A stretch of DNA of 62,425 nucleotides from an uncultured Chitinophagaceae bacterium (GTDB taxonomy: Bacteria; Bacteroidota; Bacteroidia; Chitinophagales; Chitinophagaceae), in the NCBI GenBank assembly GCA_903904335.1, contig CAIVCF010000207.1, positions 1 through 62,425 on the forward strand. Direction: 5' to 3'. Of the stretch, positions 33,595 through 40,667 are shown one piece after another. The notes below the pieces were generated by a model. The model saw only the letters and a list, made by a program, of their open reading frames with translations. It was not told the origin of the DNA and did not search any database. Within the stretch, counting starts at the first letter, position 1. Each line of letters starts with the position of its first letter. A program made the translations under genes and the position numbers.

Positions 33595-33638
33595 GATTTG
33601 ATGATTTATGAATTACAATGTACGATTTGAAAAAATAA

Positions 33639-34142
33639 TTAATGGCATTTAAAATAATCAAATGGTTCTTTGCAATCGTTACATTGGTATAATGCTTTGC
33701 ATGCAGTAGAACCAAAGTGTGAAATCAATCTGGTGCTGTAAGAATTGCATTGCGGACATTGAATGGCTTCTTCTTTTTGAAAACTATCCGGTGAGCAAAC
33801 TATTTGTTTTGAATGAGGAGGTGCAATACCGTAAGCCTTTAATTTTTGTTTTCCTTTTTCTGTCATCCAATCTGTTGTCCATGGAGGAGATAGTTGTTGT
33901 GTGATCTTTATTTTAGAAAAACCATTTTCCAATAAACCCATTCTTATGTTCATGTTGATGGCATCTGTTGCGGGACAGCCTGAATAAGTGGGCGTAAGGA
34001 AGATTTCTATTTCATCTCTTTTCGACTTCACATCTCTGATGATACCTAAATCAATAATTGATAAGACAGGCACTTCGGGATCTGTAACTGTTTCAAGTAT
34101 TTTCCAAATTTTCTCAACTGATATGTTTGTTGTCTCTACCAT
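33639..34142 (-). CDS. paaD: 1,2-phenylacetyl-CoA epoxidase, subunit PaaD
   Basis: From ATG 34142 the protein is about 167 residues. It has an N-terminal DUF59/MIP18-type domain (KILETVTDPEVPVLSIIDLG, LTPTYSGCPATDAI) and a C-terminal zinc-ribbon-like part with two CxxC pairs (ECPQC-type at about residue 122 and CNDC near 156). PaaD supports maturation of the PaaABCE monooxygenase. The start overlaps the paaC stop (ATGGTAG), indicating coupling. The longer alternative reading would extend well into paaC. Confidence 0.9.
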   Translation of the reverse strand: MVETTNISVEKIWKILETVTDPEVPVLSIIDLGIIRDVKSKRDEIEIFLTPTYSGCPATDAINMNIRMGLLENGFSKIKITQQLSPPWTTDWMTEKGKQKLKAYGIAPPHSKQIVCSPDSFQKEEAIQCPQCNSYSTRLISHFGSTACKALYQCNDCKEPFDYFKCH

Positions 34143-34873
34143 TCGCTGTTGGGGTAAGCTCTTTGTAAGAATTGCATTTCTGCCAAAATGAAACCTAAAT
34201 GTTCTGAATGATTTCCAATTTTTCCGCCTGATTGATGCCATGATGTTTCTGCGGGAACATCAATGGTTGCTTCTGCAAAAATCGATCTGATTCTTTTATT
34301 CCAGTTTTCTTTGAGGAAAATAAAATCAATGTTTGTGTTCAGTTCGTAAGAAGCGGGTTCAAATAACTCTCCGGTGAACATCCACAATTCATCAACCGCT
34401 TTTACTATTCTTTTTTTGCTTTCTTCTGTACCATCACCTAAGCGTATCACCCATTCGCTGCTCCATCTTACGTGATAAGTTACTTCTTTCAAAGCTTTGG
34501 CAGCAATGGCTTTCAATTGCTCATCATTATTATTTTGTAATTGCTGATACAAATAATATTGAAAGGTGGAAAAGAAAAATTGTTTCAAAACAGTTTGTGC
34601 CCAATCGGCATTGGGTTGTTCAACGAGTAAACAATTTTTATATTCTTTTACATCACGTAAATAAGCTAATGAATCTTCAGTGGCATTATTCCCAATTAAT
34701 GTTGCAGCGTATTGATAAAAATTTCTTGCCTGTCCGATCAAGTCCAATGCAATATTTGAAATAGCAATATCCTGTTCTAATATCGGCCCATGTCCGCACC
34801 ATTCGCTGTTGCGATGACCCATGATCAGTGCATTGTCGGCTAAGAATAATGTATAATTAATGAGTTGATCCAT
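34136..34873 (-). CDS. paaC: 1,2-phenylacetyl-CoA epoxidase, subunit PaaC
   Basis: The 245-residue ferritin-like subunit opens with INYTLFLADNALIMGHRNSEW, then GPILEQDIAISNIALDLIGQARNFY, YHVRWSSEWVIRLGDGTEES and the late HLGFILAEMQFLQRAYP. PaaC is the structural partner of the catalytic PaaA in the di-iron epoxidase. The start overlaps the paaB stop by one base (TAATG) and its own end overlaps paaD, so the four genes form a tightly coupled chain. Confidence 0.93.
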   Translation of the reverse strand: MDQLINYTLFLADNALIMGHRNSEWCGHGPILEQDIAISNIALDLIGQARNFYQYAATLIGNNATEDSLAYLRDVKEYKNCLLVEQPNADWAQTVLKQFFFSTFQYYLYQQLQNNNDEQLKAIAAKALKEVTYHVRWSSEWVIRLGDGTEESKKRIVKAVDELWMFTGELFEPASYELNTNIDFIFLKENWNKRIRSIFAEATIDVPAETSWHQSGGKIGNHSEHLGFILAEMQFLQRAYPNSEW

Positions 34874-35250
34874 TACATATGTTTTACTGCATCCGGTAAA
34901 TTGTAAAATGTTGGATGACGATAAGCTTTATCATTTGCGGGATCATACAATGCATCTGCATCATCAGGATTTGATGCATGAATGTGTTTACTCTCCACTA
35001 CCCAGATACTTATGCCTTCCATTCTTCTGGTATATACGTCTCTTGCATTTTCGATGGCCATGGTTGCATCTGCAGCATGTAAACTTCCGGCATGCTTGTG
35101 ATCAAGTCCCTGCTTACTTCTGATGAACACTTCCCACAAAGGCCATTCACCCCCAACCCCTGAAGGGGAGGAAGAAGTTTCGTTATCAGATGAAGAGTCT
35201 AATTTGCTTTCACCGTAATCGCCATAATAAAATTTTCTGATCGTTATCAT
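34873..35250 (-). CDS. paaB: 1,2-phenylacetyl-CoA epoxidase, subunit PaaB, with unusual N-terminal extension
   Basis: The 125-residue protein contains the normal PaaB core from about residue 37: EWPLWEVFIRSKQGLDHKH, AGSLHAADATMAIENARDVYTRR, EGISIWVVESKHIHA. PaaB bridges the epoxidase complex. Known PaaB proteins begin within a few residues of WPLWEVF; here about 36 extra residues precede it, rich in S, D and G. No alternative ATG, GTG or TTG exists in frame between the extension and the core. The extension's DNA contains a C-rich palindrome (CCCCTGAAGGGG) like dispersed Bacteroidota repeats. I read it as an in-frame repeat insertion. Confidence 0.85.
   Translation of the reverse strand: MITIRKFYYGDYGESKLDSSSDNETSSSPSGVGGEWPLWEVFIRSKQGLDHKHAGSLHAADATMAIENARDVYTRRMEGISIWVVESKHIHASNPDDADALYDPANDKAYRHPTFYNLPDAVKHM
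35148..35171. repeat. C-rich palindromic repeat element inside paaB
   Basis: CACCCCCAACCCC then TGAAGGGGAGG, with the palindrome CCCCTGAAGGGG at 35157-35168, lies in frame in the paaB 5' region. Similar CCCCAACCCC-nnn-GGGG modules are, as I recall, common dispersed repeats in Bacteroidota genomes. It encodes part of the residues before WPLWEVF. The base composition contrasts with the surrounding AT-rich coding DNA. Confidence 0.6.
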
Positions 35251-35273
35251 AAAAATTAATTGAATTAAAATAA

Positions 35274-36212
35274 TTATGCTGCATTTGTAGTTTGCTTCGC
35301 CAATTTCTTTTCAGCATAAGCTGTTGCAGCTTCTCTTACCCATTCGCCATCAGCCCAGGCATTTTTTCTGGCATCTAATCTTTGTTTATTGCAGGGGCCG
35401 TTGCCGCCAACCACTTGCCAAAATTCTTCCCAATTTATTTTTCCGAAATCATAATGCTTTCTTTCTTCATTCCATTTTAATTCGTCATCAGGCAAAGTCA
35501 TGTTCAAAACTTTTACTTGTTCGGCGATCATATCAATGAACTTTTGCCTTAACTCATCATTGGTAAAACGCTTGATCTTCCATTTCATGCTTTGCGCAGT
35601 ATGCGGTGATGCATCATCATTCGGTCCGAACATCATCAAACTCGGCCACCACCAACGATTGATCGCATCCTGACACATTTTTTTTTGCGCTTCTGTTCCC
35701 TGCGACAGAGTGAGCAATAATTCAAATCCCTGCCGTTGATGAAAACTTTCTTCTTTGCAAACACGCACCATGGCCCTTGCATACGGGCCGAATGATGTTC
35801 TGCATAACGGTATCTGATTTAAAATAGCGGCACCATCCACCAACCAACCGATAGCACCAATATCGGCCCATGTTAAAGTGGGATAATTAAAGATGGATGA
35901 ATATTTTGCTTTGCCGGTGTGCAGTTGATCATACATTTCATCCCTGGAAATGCCGAGTGTTTCTGCAGCGGAGTATAAATACAATCCATGCCCGGCTTCA
36001 TCCTGAACCTTTGCAATCAAAATTGCTTTTCTGCGTAATGATGGCGCACGTGTTATCCAATTTCCTTCGGGTAACATACCAACGATTTCGCTGTGTGCAT
36101 GTTGAGAGATCTGACGGATCAATGTTTGCCGATATTTCTCGGGCATCCAATCCTTCGGTTCGATCTTTATTTCATCATCAACTTTTTGTTGAAAATTTTC
36201 TTCCAGATTCAT
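35274..36212 (-). CDS. paaA: 1,2-phenylacetyl-CoA epoxidase, catalytic subunit PaaA
   Basis: The 312-residue ferritin-like protein carries the di-iron site motifs of PaaA, including [18 protein letters not shown] and [16 protein letters not shown], plus [38 protein letters not shown] and [20 protein letters not shown]. It epoxidises the ring of phenylacetyl-CoA using electrons from PaaE. It is the first gene of the paaABCD-paaG-paaI block, and a PaaR-type palindrome lies about 50 bp upstream of its start. The length is normal. Confidence 0.95.
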   Translation of the reverse strand: MNLEENFQQKVDDEIKIEPKDWMPEKYRQTLIRQISQHAHSEIVGMLPEGNWITRAPSLRRKAILIAKVQDEAGHGLYLYSAAETLGISRDEMYDQLHTGKAKYSSIFNYPTLTWADIGAIGWLVDGAAILNQIPLCRTSFGPYARAMVRVCKEESFHQRQGFELLLTLSQGTEAQKKMCQDAINRWWWPSLMMFGPNDDASPHTAQSMKWKIKRFTNDELRQKFIDMIAEQVKVLNMTLPDDELKWNEERKHYDFGKINWEEFWQVVGGNGPCNKQRLDARKNAWADGEWVREAATAYAEKKLAKQTTNAA

Positions 36213-36233
36213 GTACTTGCAATTCGTTTGCAG

Positions 36234-36274
36234 TAAATATAAAATCTTTTTTCTTGTTTGCTAACAATTGTTAG
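36234..36274 (-). promoter_or_regulatory. probable PaaR operator and promoter upstream of paaA
   Basis: CTAACAATTGTTAG (36261-36274) is a perfect 14-bp palindrome matching the paaR site at 12 of 14 positions or better. On the minus strand TTG at 36267-36265 is followed 23 bp on by TATATTTA (36241-36234), close to the -33/-7 pattern, so the operator would cover the -33 region. Confidence 0.6.
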
Positions 36275-36330
36275 TTCGAAAAAGGAAAATAAGATTTGAT
36301 AACTTACACTTCTATTTACTTATTCTGCTT

Positions 36331-36993
36331 ATGAAAAATAAAATCTTACTGATCCTCTCGTTTTTATGTGCATCAATTATTTCGGTGACAGTTGTTGCAC
36401 AACCATTCAAGGATGAAATAAACGCGTTTAAAAAACTTGACAGTGCTGCATTTCCTGCGAAGAAGCAGATATTGTTCGAAGGAAGCTCTTCTTTCAGAAA
36501 ATGGACCAATGTGCAGGAAGCATTTCCAGGTCATAAAATAATCAATCGCGGATTTGGCGGCTCAACCTTGCCTGATGTGATCTATTATGCTGATGATATT
36601 ATTTTTCCGTATCATCCTAAGCAGATCGTTATTTATTGTGGCGAGAATGATATTGCATCTTCTGATACGATCACTGCAGACATCATGTTGAAGCGTTATC
36701 AGCAATTATTTTTTCTTATCCGTTCAAAGATGAAAAGGGTGGAGATTGATTTTGTTTCCATTAAGCCAAGCCCGAGCCGCATAAAATTCAGAGCAACTGT
36801 TGAAAGATCCAATCAACTCATCAAAGATTTTATTGCCCAACAAAAACACGCCAAATTCATCAATGTATTTGATGCGATGCTGAATGAAGATGGAACGATC
36901 AAGCAGGAAATTTTTGTACAGGACAATTTGCACATGAATGAGAAAGGCTATGCTATCTGGCAAAAAATTATAGAGCCGTATTTGAAGAAATAA
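36331..36993 (+). CDS. SGNH/GDSL-family hydrolase, secreted
   Basis: The protein is about 220 residues from ATG 36331, which begins a signal peptide (KNKILLILSFLCASIISVTV). The SGNH blocks are visible: ILFEGSSSFRKW (nucleophile Ser block I), GFGGSTLPDV (block II Gly), YCGENDIASSD (block III Asn) and QDNLHMNEKGYAIW (block V Asp-x-x-His). It probably deacylates a carbohydrate or lipid in the periplasm. It is on the opposite strand inside the paa locus and interrupts the two paa blocks. No link to phenylacetate metabolism is evident. The upstream palindrome shared with paaA could also influence it. Confidence 0.85.
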   Translation: MKNKILLILSFLCASIISVTVVAQPFKDEINAFKKLDSAAFPAKKQILFEGSSSFRKWTNVQEAFPGHKIINRGFGGSTLPDVIYYADDIIFPYHPKQIVIYCGENDIASSDTITADIMLKRYQQLFFLIRSKMKRVEIDFVSIKPSPSRIKFRATVERSNQLIKDFIAQQKHAKFINVFDAMLNEDGTIKQEIFVQDNLHMNEKGYAIWQKIIEPYLKK

Positions 36994-36998
36994 AGCTT

Positions 36999-37574
36999 TT
37001 AATTTTCTATTTCAATATCATATTTATCTAACAAACCAATAATTCCGGGCATTGAAAATTTTGCCTTTTTTATTTTATTCAATTCCGGGTTTATGGAATA
37101 ATTAAAGGAAGTTCTAAAATCTGCTTTTTCCAATATCGTATTTTCAAACTTTGTTTTTGTTAGATCACAATGATCGAAAATCGCGGCACTTAGATCTGCA
37201 TCTGTAAAATCAGCTTCGCGAATTTCTGAATTCTTGAAAACTATTTTCTTCAGCTTTTGTTTGTAGAAAGAAGAAAAATTTAAAATACAATTTTCAAAAG
37301 AAATAATGAATGGCGTTTTATTGCAATCCTCAAAATGTAATCCTAATAATTTACAACCTGTAAAAGCCACGTCATTGAAAGTGACTTTTATCAATTTTGC
37401 CATGCTGATATTACAATCTGAAAATCTACATTCAGCGAAACTGAAATTCGATAGATCCGCATTTGAAAAATCACAATTCAAAAAAATGCAATTTTCATAC
37501 ACGCCAAAAGGAAGCGTCTTTTCAATGAAATTTAATTTCTCGATTTTTTTATCTTCAAAATAGTTGCATTCCAT
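36999..37574 (-). CDS. pentapeptide-repeat protein
   Basis: The 191-residue protein consists of tandem A(D/N)LXX-type pentapeptides (about residues 20-165, for example CDFSNADLSNFSFAECRFSD and ADFTDADLSAAIFDHCDLTK) forming a quadrilateral beta-helix. The size and the short mid-protein break (about 85-95) resemble Qnr/MfpA-like DNA-mimic proteins, which shield gyrase, but many pentapeptide proteins have no such role. It starts 9 bp after the paaE stop and so appears to be the third gene of the paaR-paaE unit, an unexpected place for it. Confidence 0.85.
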   Translation of the reverse strand: MECNYFEDKKIEKLNFIEKTLPFGVYENCIFLNCDFSNADLSNFSFAECRFSDCNISMAKLIKVTFNDVAFTGCKLLGLHFEDCNKTPFIISFENCILNFSSFYKQKLKKIVFKNSEIREADFTDADLSAAIFDHCDLTKTKFENTILEKADFRTSFNYSINPELNKIKKAKFSMPGIIGLLDKYDIEIEN

Positions 37575-37583
37575 GCAGCAATA

Positions 37584-38660
37584 TTATTTAACATCATAAT
37601 CCACTACCACTCTTTCTGTTGTTGGATGTGATTGACAGGTTAAAATATAACCTGCTGCAATTTCTTCGGGTTCTAAAGAATAGTTTACATCCATCTTTAC
37701 TTTTCCTTCGATGAGTTTTGCTTTGCAGGTGCAGCAAACACCGCCTTTGCAGGAATAAGGCAAGTCGGCACCTTGTTGCAAAGCGGCATCTAAAATGCAG
37801 TTGCTGTTGAATGCCAGATCAAAATTGAAACTGATACCATCGAGTTTAATGGTGATTTTGCTTTTTGGTGAGCTGTCTTGCACTGACTGTTGACGGTTGA
37901 CGATGGACGGTTGGCTTTTCGTTGAAGCAAACAATTCAATATGAATCTTCTTCGCATCAACATGCTGTGCAATTAAAAATTCCTTTGTATTACGGATCAT
38001 TTGTTCAGGACCGCAAATAAAAAATTCATCCTTATTTTTTAATCCGATCAACTTAATTAATTCCTGCAATTTCTGGTCATCAATTCTTCCGTAATGAATG
38101 GCGGCATCTGTTTTTTCCCTGCTTAAAATATGAATGAGTTGAAAACGATTGATATATTTATTTTTCAACGCATCCAATGCTTCTTTAAAAATAATGGAGG
38201 AACGGTTTTTGTTTCCGTACACTAAAGTCACATGACTGTTCGGCTCTGCTTGTAAAATAGTTTGGATGATGGAAAATACAGGCGTGATGCCGCTCCCTGC
38301 AGCAATGGCCAAGTAACTTTTTTGATGTGTTGCATCGATCGAGGTTGAGAATTTTCCTACAGGAGGCATCACATCAATGCAATCACCAACTTGTAATACT
38401 TCATTTGCAAAAGTTGAAAAAACCCCGCCTTCGTTTTTTTTAATAGCAACCCGCCACTCGTTATGTAATGGAGATGAACATAAAGAATAAGAACGACGAA
38501 TTTCTTCACCATTGATTATTTTGCGAAGCGTGAGATATTGCCCCGCCTGGTATTGGAAAGTATGTTTTAATTCATCAGGGATATCAAATGAAACAGAAAG
38601 ACAATCGACGGTTTCTTTTCTTATCTCTTTAATGAAAAGCGAATGAAAGTGCAATGACAT
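37584..38660 (-). CDS. paaE: phenylacetyl-CoA epoxidase reductase subunit PaaE
   Basis: The 358-residue flavoprotein has an FAD-binding domain (EEIRRSYSLCSSPL), an NAD(P)-binding domain (AIAAGSGITPVFSIIQTIL, FICGPEQMIRNTKEFL) and a C-terminal plant-type 2Fe-2S domain (YSCKGGVCCTCKAKLIEGKV and LTCQSHP). It passes electrons from NADPH to the PaaABC di-iron centre. Between the NAD and ferredoxin domains (about residues 240-265) lies a linker SQPSIVNRQQSVQDSS encoded by degenerate CAACCGT heptamers, which looks like an inserted short repeat. It is separated from paaABCD by the opposite-strand SGNH gene. Confidence 0.92.
   Translation of the reverse strand: MSLHFHSLFIKEIRKETVDCLSVSFDIPDELKHTFQYQAGQYLTLRKIINGEEIRRSYSLCSSPLHNEWRVAIKKNEGGVFSTFANEVLQVGDCIDVMPPVGKFSTSIDATHQKSYLAIAAGSGITPVFSIIQTILQAEPNSHVTLVYGNKNRSSIIFKEALDALKNKYINRFQLIHILSREKTDAAIHYGRIDDQKLQELIKLIGLKNKDEFFICGPEQMIRNTKEFLIAQHVDAKKIHIELFASTKSQPSIVNRQQSVQDSSPKSKITIKLDGISFNFDLAFNSNCILDAALQQGADLPYSCKGGVCCTCKAKLIEGKVKMDVNYSLEPEEIAAGYILTCQSHPTTERVVVDYDVK
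37881..37915. repeat. degenerate CAACCGT heptamer array inside paaE
   Basis: On the minus strand the segment reads as 7-nt units CAACCGT, CCATCGT, CAACCGT, CAACAGT, about four to five copies. It is in frame and encodes QPSIVNRQQS in the linker between the NAD-binding and ferredoxin domains. The same heptamer occurs in ligA. Confidence 0.65.
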
Positions 38661-38684
38661 GTTTGCAATCGTTTAATTCAAATC

Positions 38685-39275
38685 TTATTTCTTCAATCCA
38701 CCAACCAAAATAGTGATCATATTTTCTTCTAATTCTTTGCCGTTGATCTTTTGTTTGCTGCGGTGCCAGCTCTCAATACCGCTGATGGCGTGCAACATGA
38801 TCAACACTGCTGTTGTGGAATCGATTTTCTTGATTTCTTTTTTCTTGATACCATCTTCAACAATAGCTGCAAAGCGTTTGCGATAAGCACGGCGCTGTGC
38901 CTGAAAATTCGATAAGTATGGTTCAGATAAATATTTCCACTCACGATCGCTAACATATACTTCTTCAAAATTGTGTACCATGCCGCCAATCAAAAAGCGT
39001 ACTATTTTTTCGATCTTTTGAAGGCTTGTTGTTTTTTCAGCCTCCACTTCATCCATCATTAAATTGTAACGGTTGGCAACATTGAAACATATCAAATGCA
39101 GTAATTCACTTTTGCTGCGGATATGGTTGTATAAACTGGCGGCTTCCACGCCAACTACTTCTGCCAGCTCTCTCATACTGGCAGCTTTAAATCCTTTTTC
39201 TTTAAACAGTTCCGCTGCTTTTTTAATGATCACATCTTTGCGGGTGCTGTTGTTTTCAGTTTTTATTCGTCCCAT
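38685..39275 (-). CDS. TetR family regulator, probable PaaR
   Basis: The 196-residue protein has the TetR helix-turn-helix (STRKDVIIKKAAELFKEKGF, KAASMRELAEVVGVEAASLYNHIRSKSELL) and a C-terminal ligand domain. It is 24 bp upstream of paaE. A CTAACA-AA-TGTTAG palindrome lies in the spacer of its own promoter, and the same palindrome precedes paaA. I infer it is the phenylacetyl-CoA-responsive repressor of both paa blocks, comparable to PaaR of other bacteria. The ligand is inferred from context. The predicted transcript starts only a few bases before the ATG. Confidence 0.88.
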   Translation of the reverse strand: MGRIKTENNSTRKDVIIKKAAELFKEKGFKAASMRELAEVVGVEAASLYNHIRSKSELLHLICFNVANRYNLMMDEVEAEKTTSLQKIEKIVRFLIGGMVHNFEEVYVSDREWKYLSEPYLSNFQAQRRAYRKRFAAIVEDGIKKKEIKKIDSTTAVLIMLHAISGIESWHRSKQKINGKELEENMITILVGGLKK

Positions 39276-39282
39276 GATTTTT

Positions 39283-39312
39283 CAAATTTACGCTAACAAA
39301 TGTTAGTACAAA
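39283..39312 (-). promoter_or_regulatory. paaR promoter with operator in the spacer
   Basis: On the minus strand TTTG (39312-39309), an 18-bp spacer and TAAATTTG (39290-39283) match the Bacteroidota consensus exactly. The palindrome CTAACAAATGTTAG (39293-39306) fills the spacer. A further half-site TTTGTTAGTA lies at 39321-39330. This layout implies autorepression. Confidence 0.65.
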
Positions 39313-39340
39313 AGAAGATTTTTGTTAGTATGAAAAAAAA

Positions 39341-39404
39341 TACAAAGCTCGGAACGATGAACCGAGCGTGGCAAGAGGTGATGCCATGAAAAACTTAAGC
39401 AGGC
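39341..39404 (+). repeat. dispersed intergenic repeat, copy 4 (variant)
   Basis: The segment holds CTCGGAACGATGAACCGAG (a small hairpin, GCTCGG/CCGAGC) followed by GTGATGCCATGAAAA, the tail shared with copy 3. It lies upstream of the PfkB gene. Confidence 0.5.
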
Positions 39405-39467
39405 AACATAAAGCTACTTTTTTGCTTGTAATGCTTTAGTTTCGCGACCGATACTAAAACATAAACT

Positions 39468-40391
39468 ATGTCTTTGATTGTTGTTGGTTCAATGGCATTT
39501 GATGCGATTGAAACCCCGTTTGGTAAAAGCGATAAGATCGTTGGTGGTGCAGCTACTTATATTGCATGGTGCGCTTCTAATTTTACTTCTGTTAATCAGA
39601 TATCTGTGATCGGCGGCGATTTCCCGCAAGAAGAATTAGATGCTTTAACAGCACGTGGTGTGTCATTGGATGGTGTGGAGATCAAGAAAGATGAGAAATC
39701 TTTTTTCTGGAGCGGCCGTTATCACATGGACATGAATTCACGGGATACTTTGGTTACAGAATTAAATGTGTTGGAACATTTTAAACCTGTTGTGCCGGAT
39801 AGTTATCAGGACAGTGAGTTTTTGATGCTGGGAAATTTAACACCTTCTGTTCAGTTAAGTGTGATCAATCAAATGAAAGTTCGCCCTAAATTAATTGTAA
39901 TGGATACTATGAATTTGTGGATGGACATTGCCATGGACGATCTGAAAGAACTCTTGAAAAAAGTAGATGTGTTGATGGTGAATGATAGTGAAGCCAGACA
40001 ATTAAGCGGTGATTTTTCTTTAGTGCGTGCAGCAAAAACTATTTTGAAGATGGGCCCCAAATACCTCATCATCAAAAAAGGAGAACATGGTGCATTGTTG
40101 TTTCATGATGGTAAAGTTTTCTTTGCGCCTGCATTGCCTTTGGAAGAAGTATTTGATCCAACCGGTGCAGGAGATACTTTTGCCGGCGGCTTTATCGGTC
40201 ATATTGCAAAAACAAAAGACATTTCTTTCGAGAACATGAAAACAGCTATCATCGTGGGAAGTGCGATGGCAAGTTTTTGCGTAGAAAAATTCGGGACAGA
40301 ACGTTTGAGAGAGATCACCAAAGCCGATATGGACGAACGTTTGAAAGAATTTGTTCAATTGGTGAATTTTGATATTGACCTGAGCGAATAG
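39468..40391 (+). CDS. PfkB family sugar/nucleoside kinase
   Basis: The 307-residue protein has the ribokinase fold, with an N-terminal GGAATYIAWCASNF region and the C-terminal PfkB signature EVFDPTGAGDTFAGGFIGHI containing the catalytic Asp. Other visible parts are VMVNDSEARQLSG and KYLIIKKGEHGALLF. The substrate is not clear; ribokinase, adenosine kinase and other PfkB members share these motifs. It stands alone between paaR (divergent) and the asd leader. Confidence 0.88.
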   Translation: MSLIVVGSMAFDAIETPFGKSDKIVGGAATYIAWCASNFTSVNQISVIGGDFPQEELDALTARGVSLDGVEIKKDEKSFFWSGRYHMDMNSRDTLVTELNVLEHFKPVVPDSYQDSEFLMLGNLTPSVQLSVINQMKVRPKLIVMDTMNLWMDIAMDDLKELLKKVDVLMVNDSEARQLSGDFSLVRAAKTILKMGPKYLIIKKGEHGALLFHDGKVFFAPALPLEEVFDPTGAGDTFAGGFIGHIAKTKDISFENMKTAIIVGSAMASFCVEKFGTERLREITKADMDERLKEFVQLVNFDIDLSE

Positions 40392-40399
40392 AAATAAAT

Positions 40400-40430
40400 T
40401 TTGCACCAATTCAAATTGATTCTATTTTCG
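40400..40430 (+). promoter_or_regulatory. promoter of the asd leader
   Basis: TTTG (40400-40403), a 19-bp spacer and TATTTTCG (40423-40430) give a good -33/-7 pair. The transcript would begin around 40435-40438, at or just before the leader peptide start. Confidence 0.5.
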
Positions 40431-40449
40431 CAACGCAATGAATAAGTCA

Positions 40450-40503
40450 ATGAAACATACAAAAAACATAAAGAAGATCATCTCAAACGGAGAAGACGCT
40501 TAA
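40450..40503 (+). CDS. asd leader peptide (17 aa; 21 aa if started at 40438)
   Basis: The short frame ends at TAA 40501-40503 and reads MKHTKNIKKIISNGEDA from ATG 40450; an ATG at 40438 adds four residues. It contains Thr, four Lys and three Ile (IKKII), which are products of the aspartate pathway. The end of the frame contains CGGAGAAG, which can pair with the terminator's left arm. This is what a transcription-attenuation leader needs. The preferred start is 40450 because the predicted transcript begins at about 40436. Confidence 0.6.
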   Translation: MKHTKNIKKIISNGEDA

Positions 40504-40565
40504 TGTTTTATGTATAACAACCATAACTAACTGAAGGCCTTCTCCGAAACGAGGAGGCTTTTTTG
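40488..40565 (+). promoter_or_regulatory. attenuator: antiterminator and terminator upstream of asd
   Basis: CGGAGAAG (40488-40495, inside the leader frame) is exactly complementary to CTTCTCCG (40539-40546). The latter also forms the left arm of a terminator: GCCTTCTC (40537-40544) with GAGGAGGC (40551-40558, one G-U), followed by T7. A ribosome finishing the leader would cover 40488-40495 and allow termination. A ribosome stalled earlier would free it to form the antiterminator. Confidence 0.7.
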
Positions 40566-40579
40566 TTGCTTGATGAGAT

Positions 40580-40620
40580 GGAGTACAAGTGTGCGACGCA
40601 ACTTGGCAAAATTGAAACAC
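40580..40620 (+). repeat. dispersed intergenic repeat, copy 5
   Basis: GTACAAGTGTGCGACGCAAC (40583-40602), identical to copy 1, lies between the attenuator and asd. Confidence 0.75.
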
Positions 40621-40667
40621 AAAAGTTTGAAACATAAAAATTATTTCATCATTAAAAACAAAACAAA

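Noticed and set aside
36268-36330. longer N-terminus for the SGNH hydrolase
   Set aside because: The extra residues precede a clear signal peptide beginning at ATG 36331 and overlap the PaaR palindrome region.
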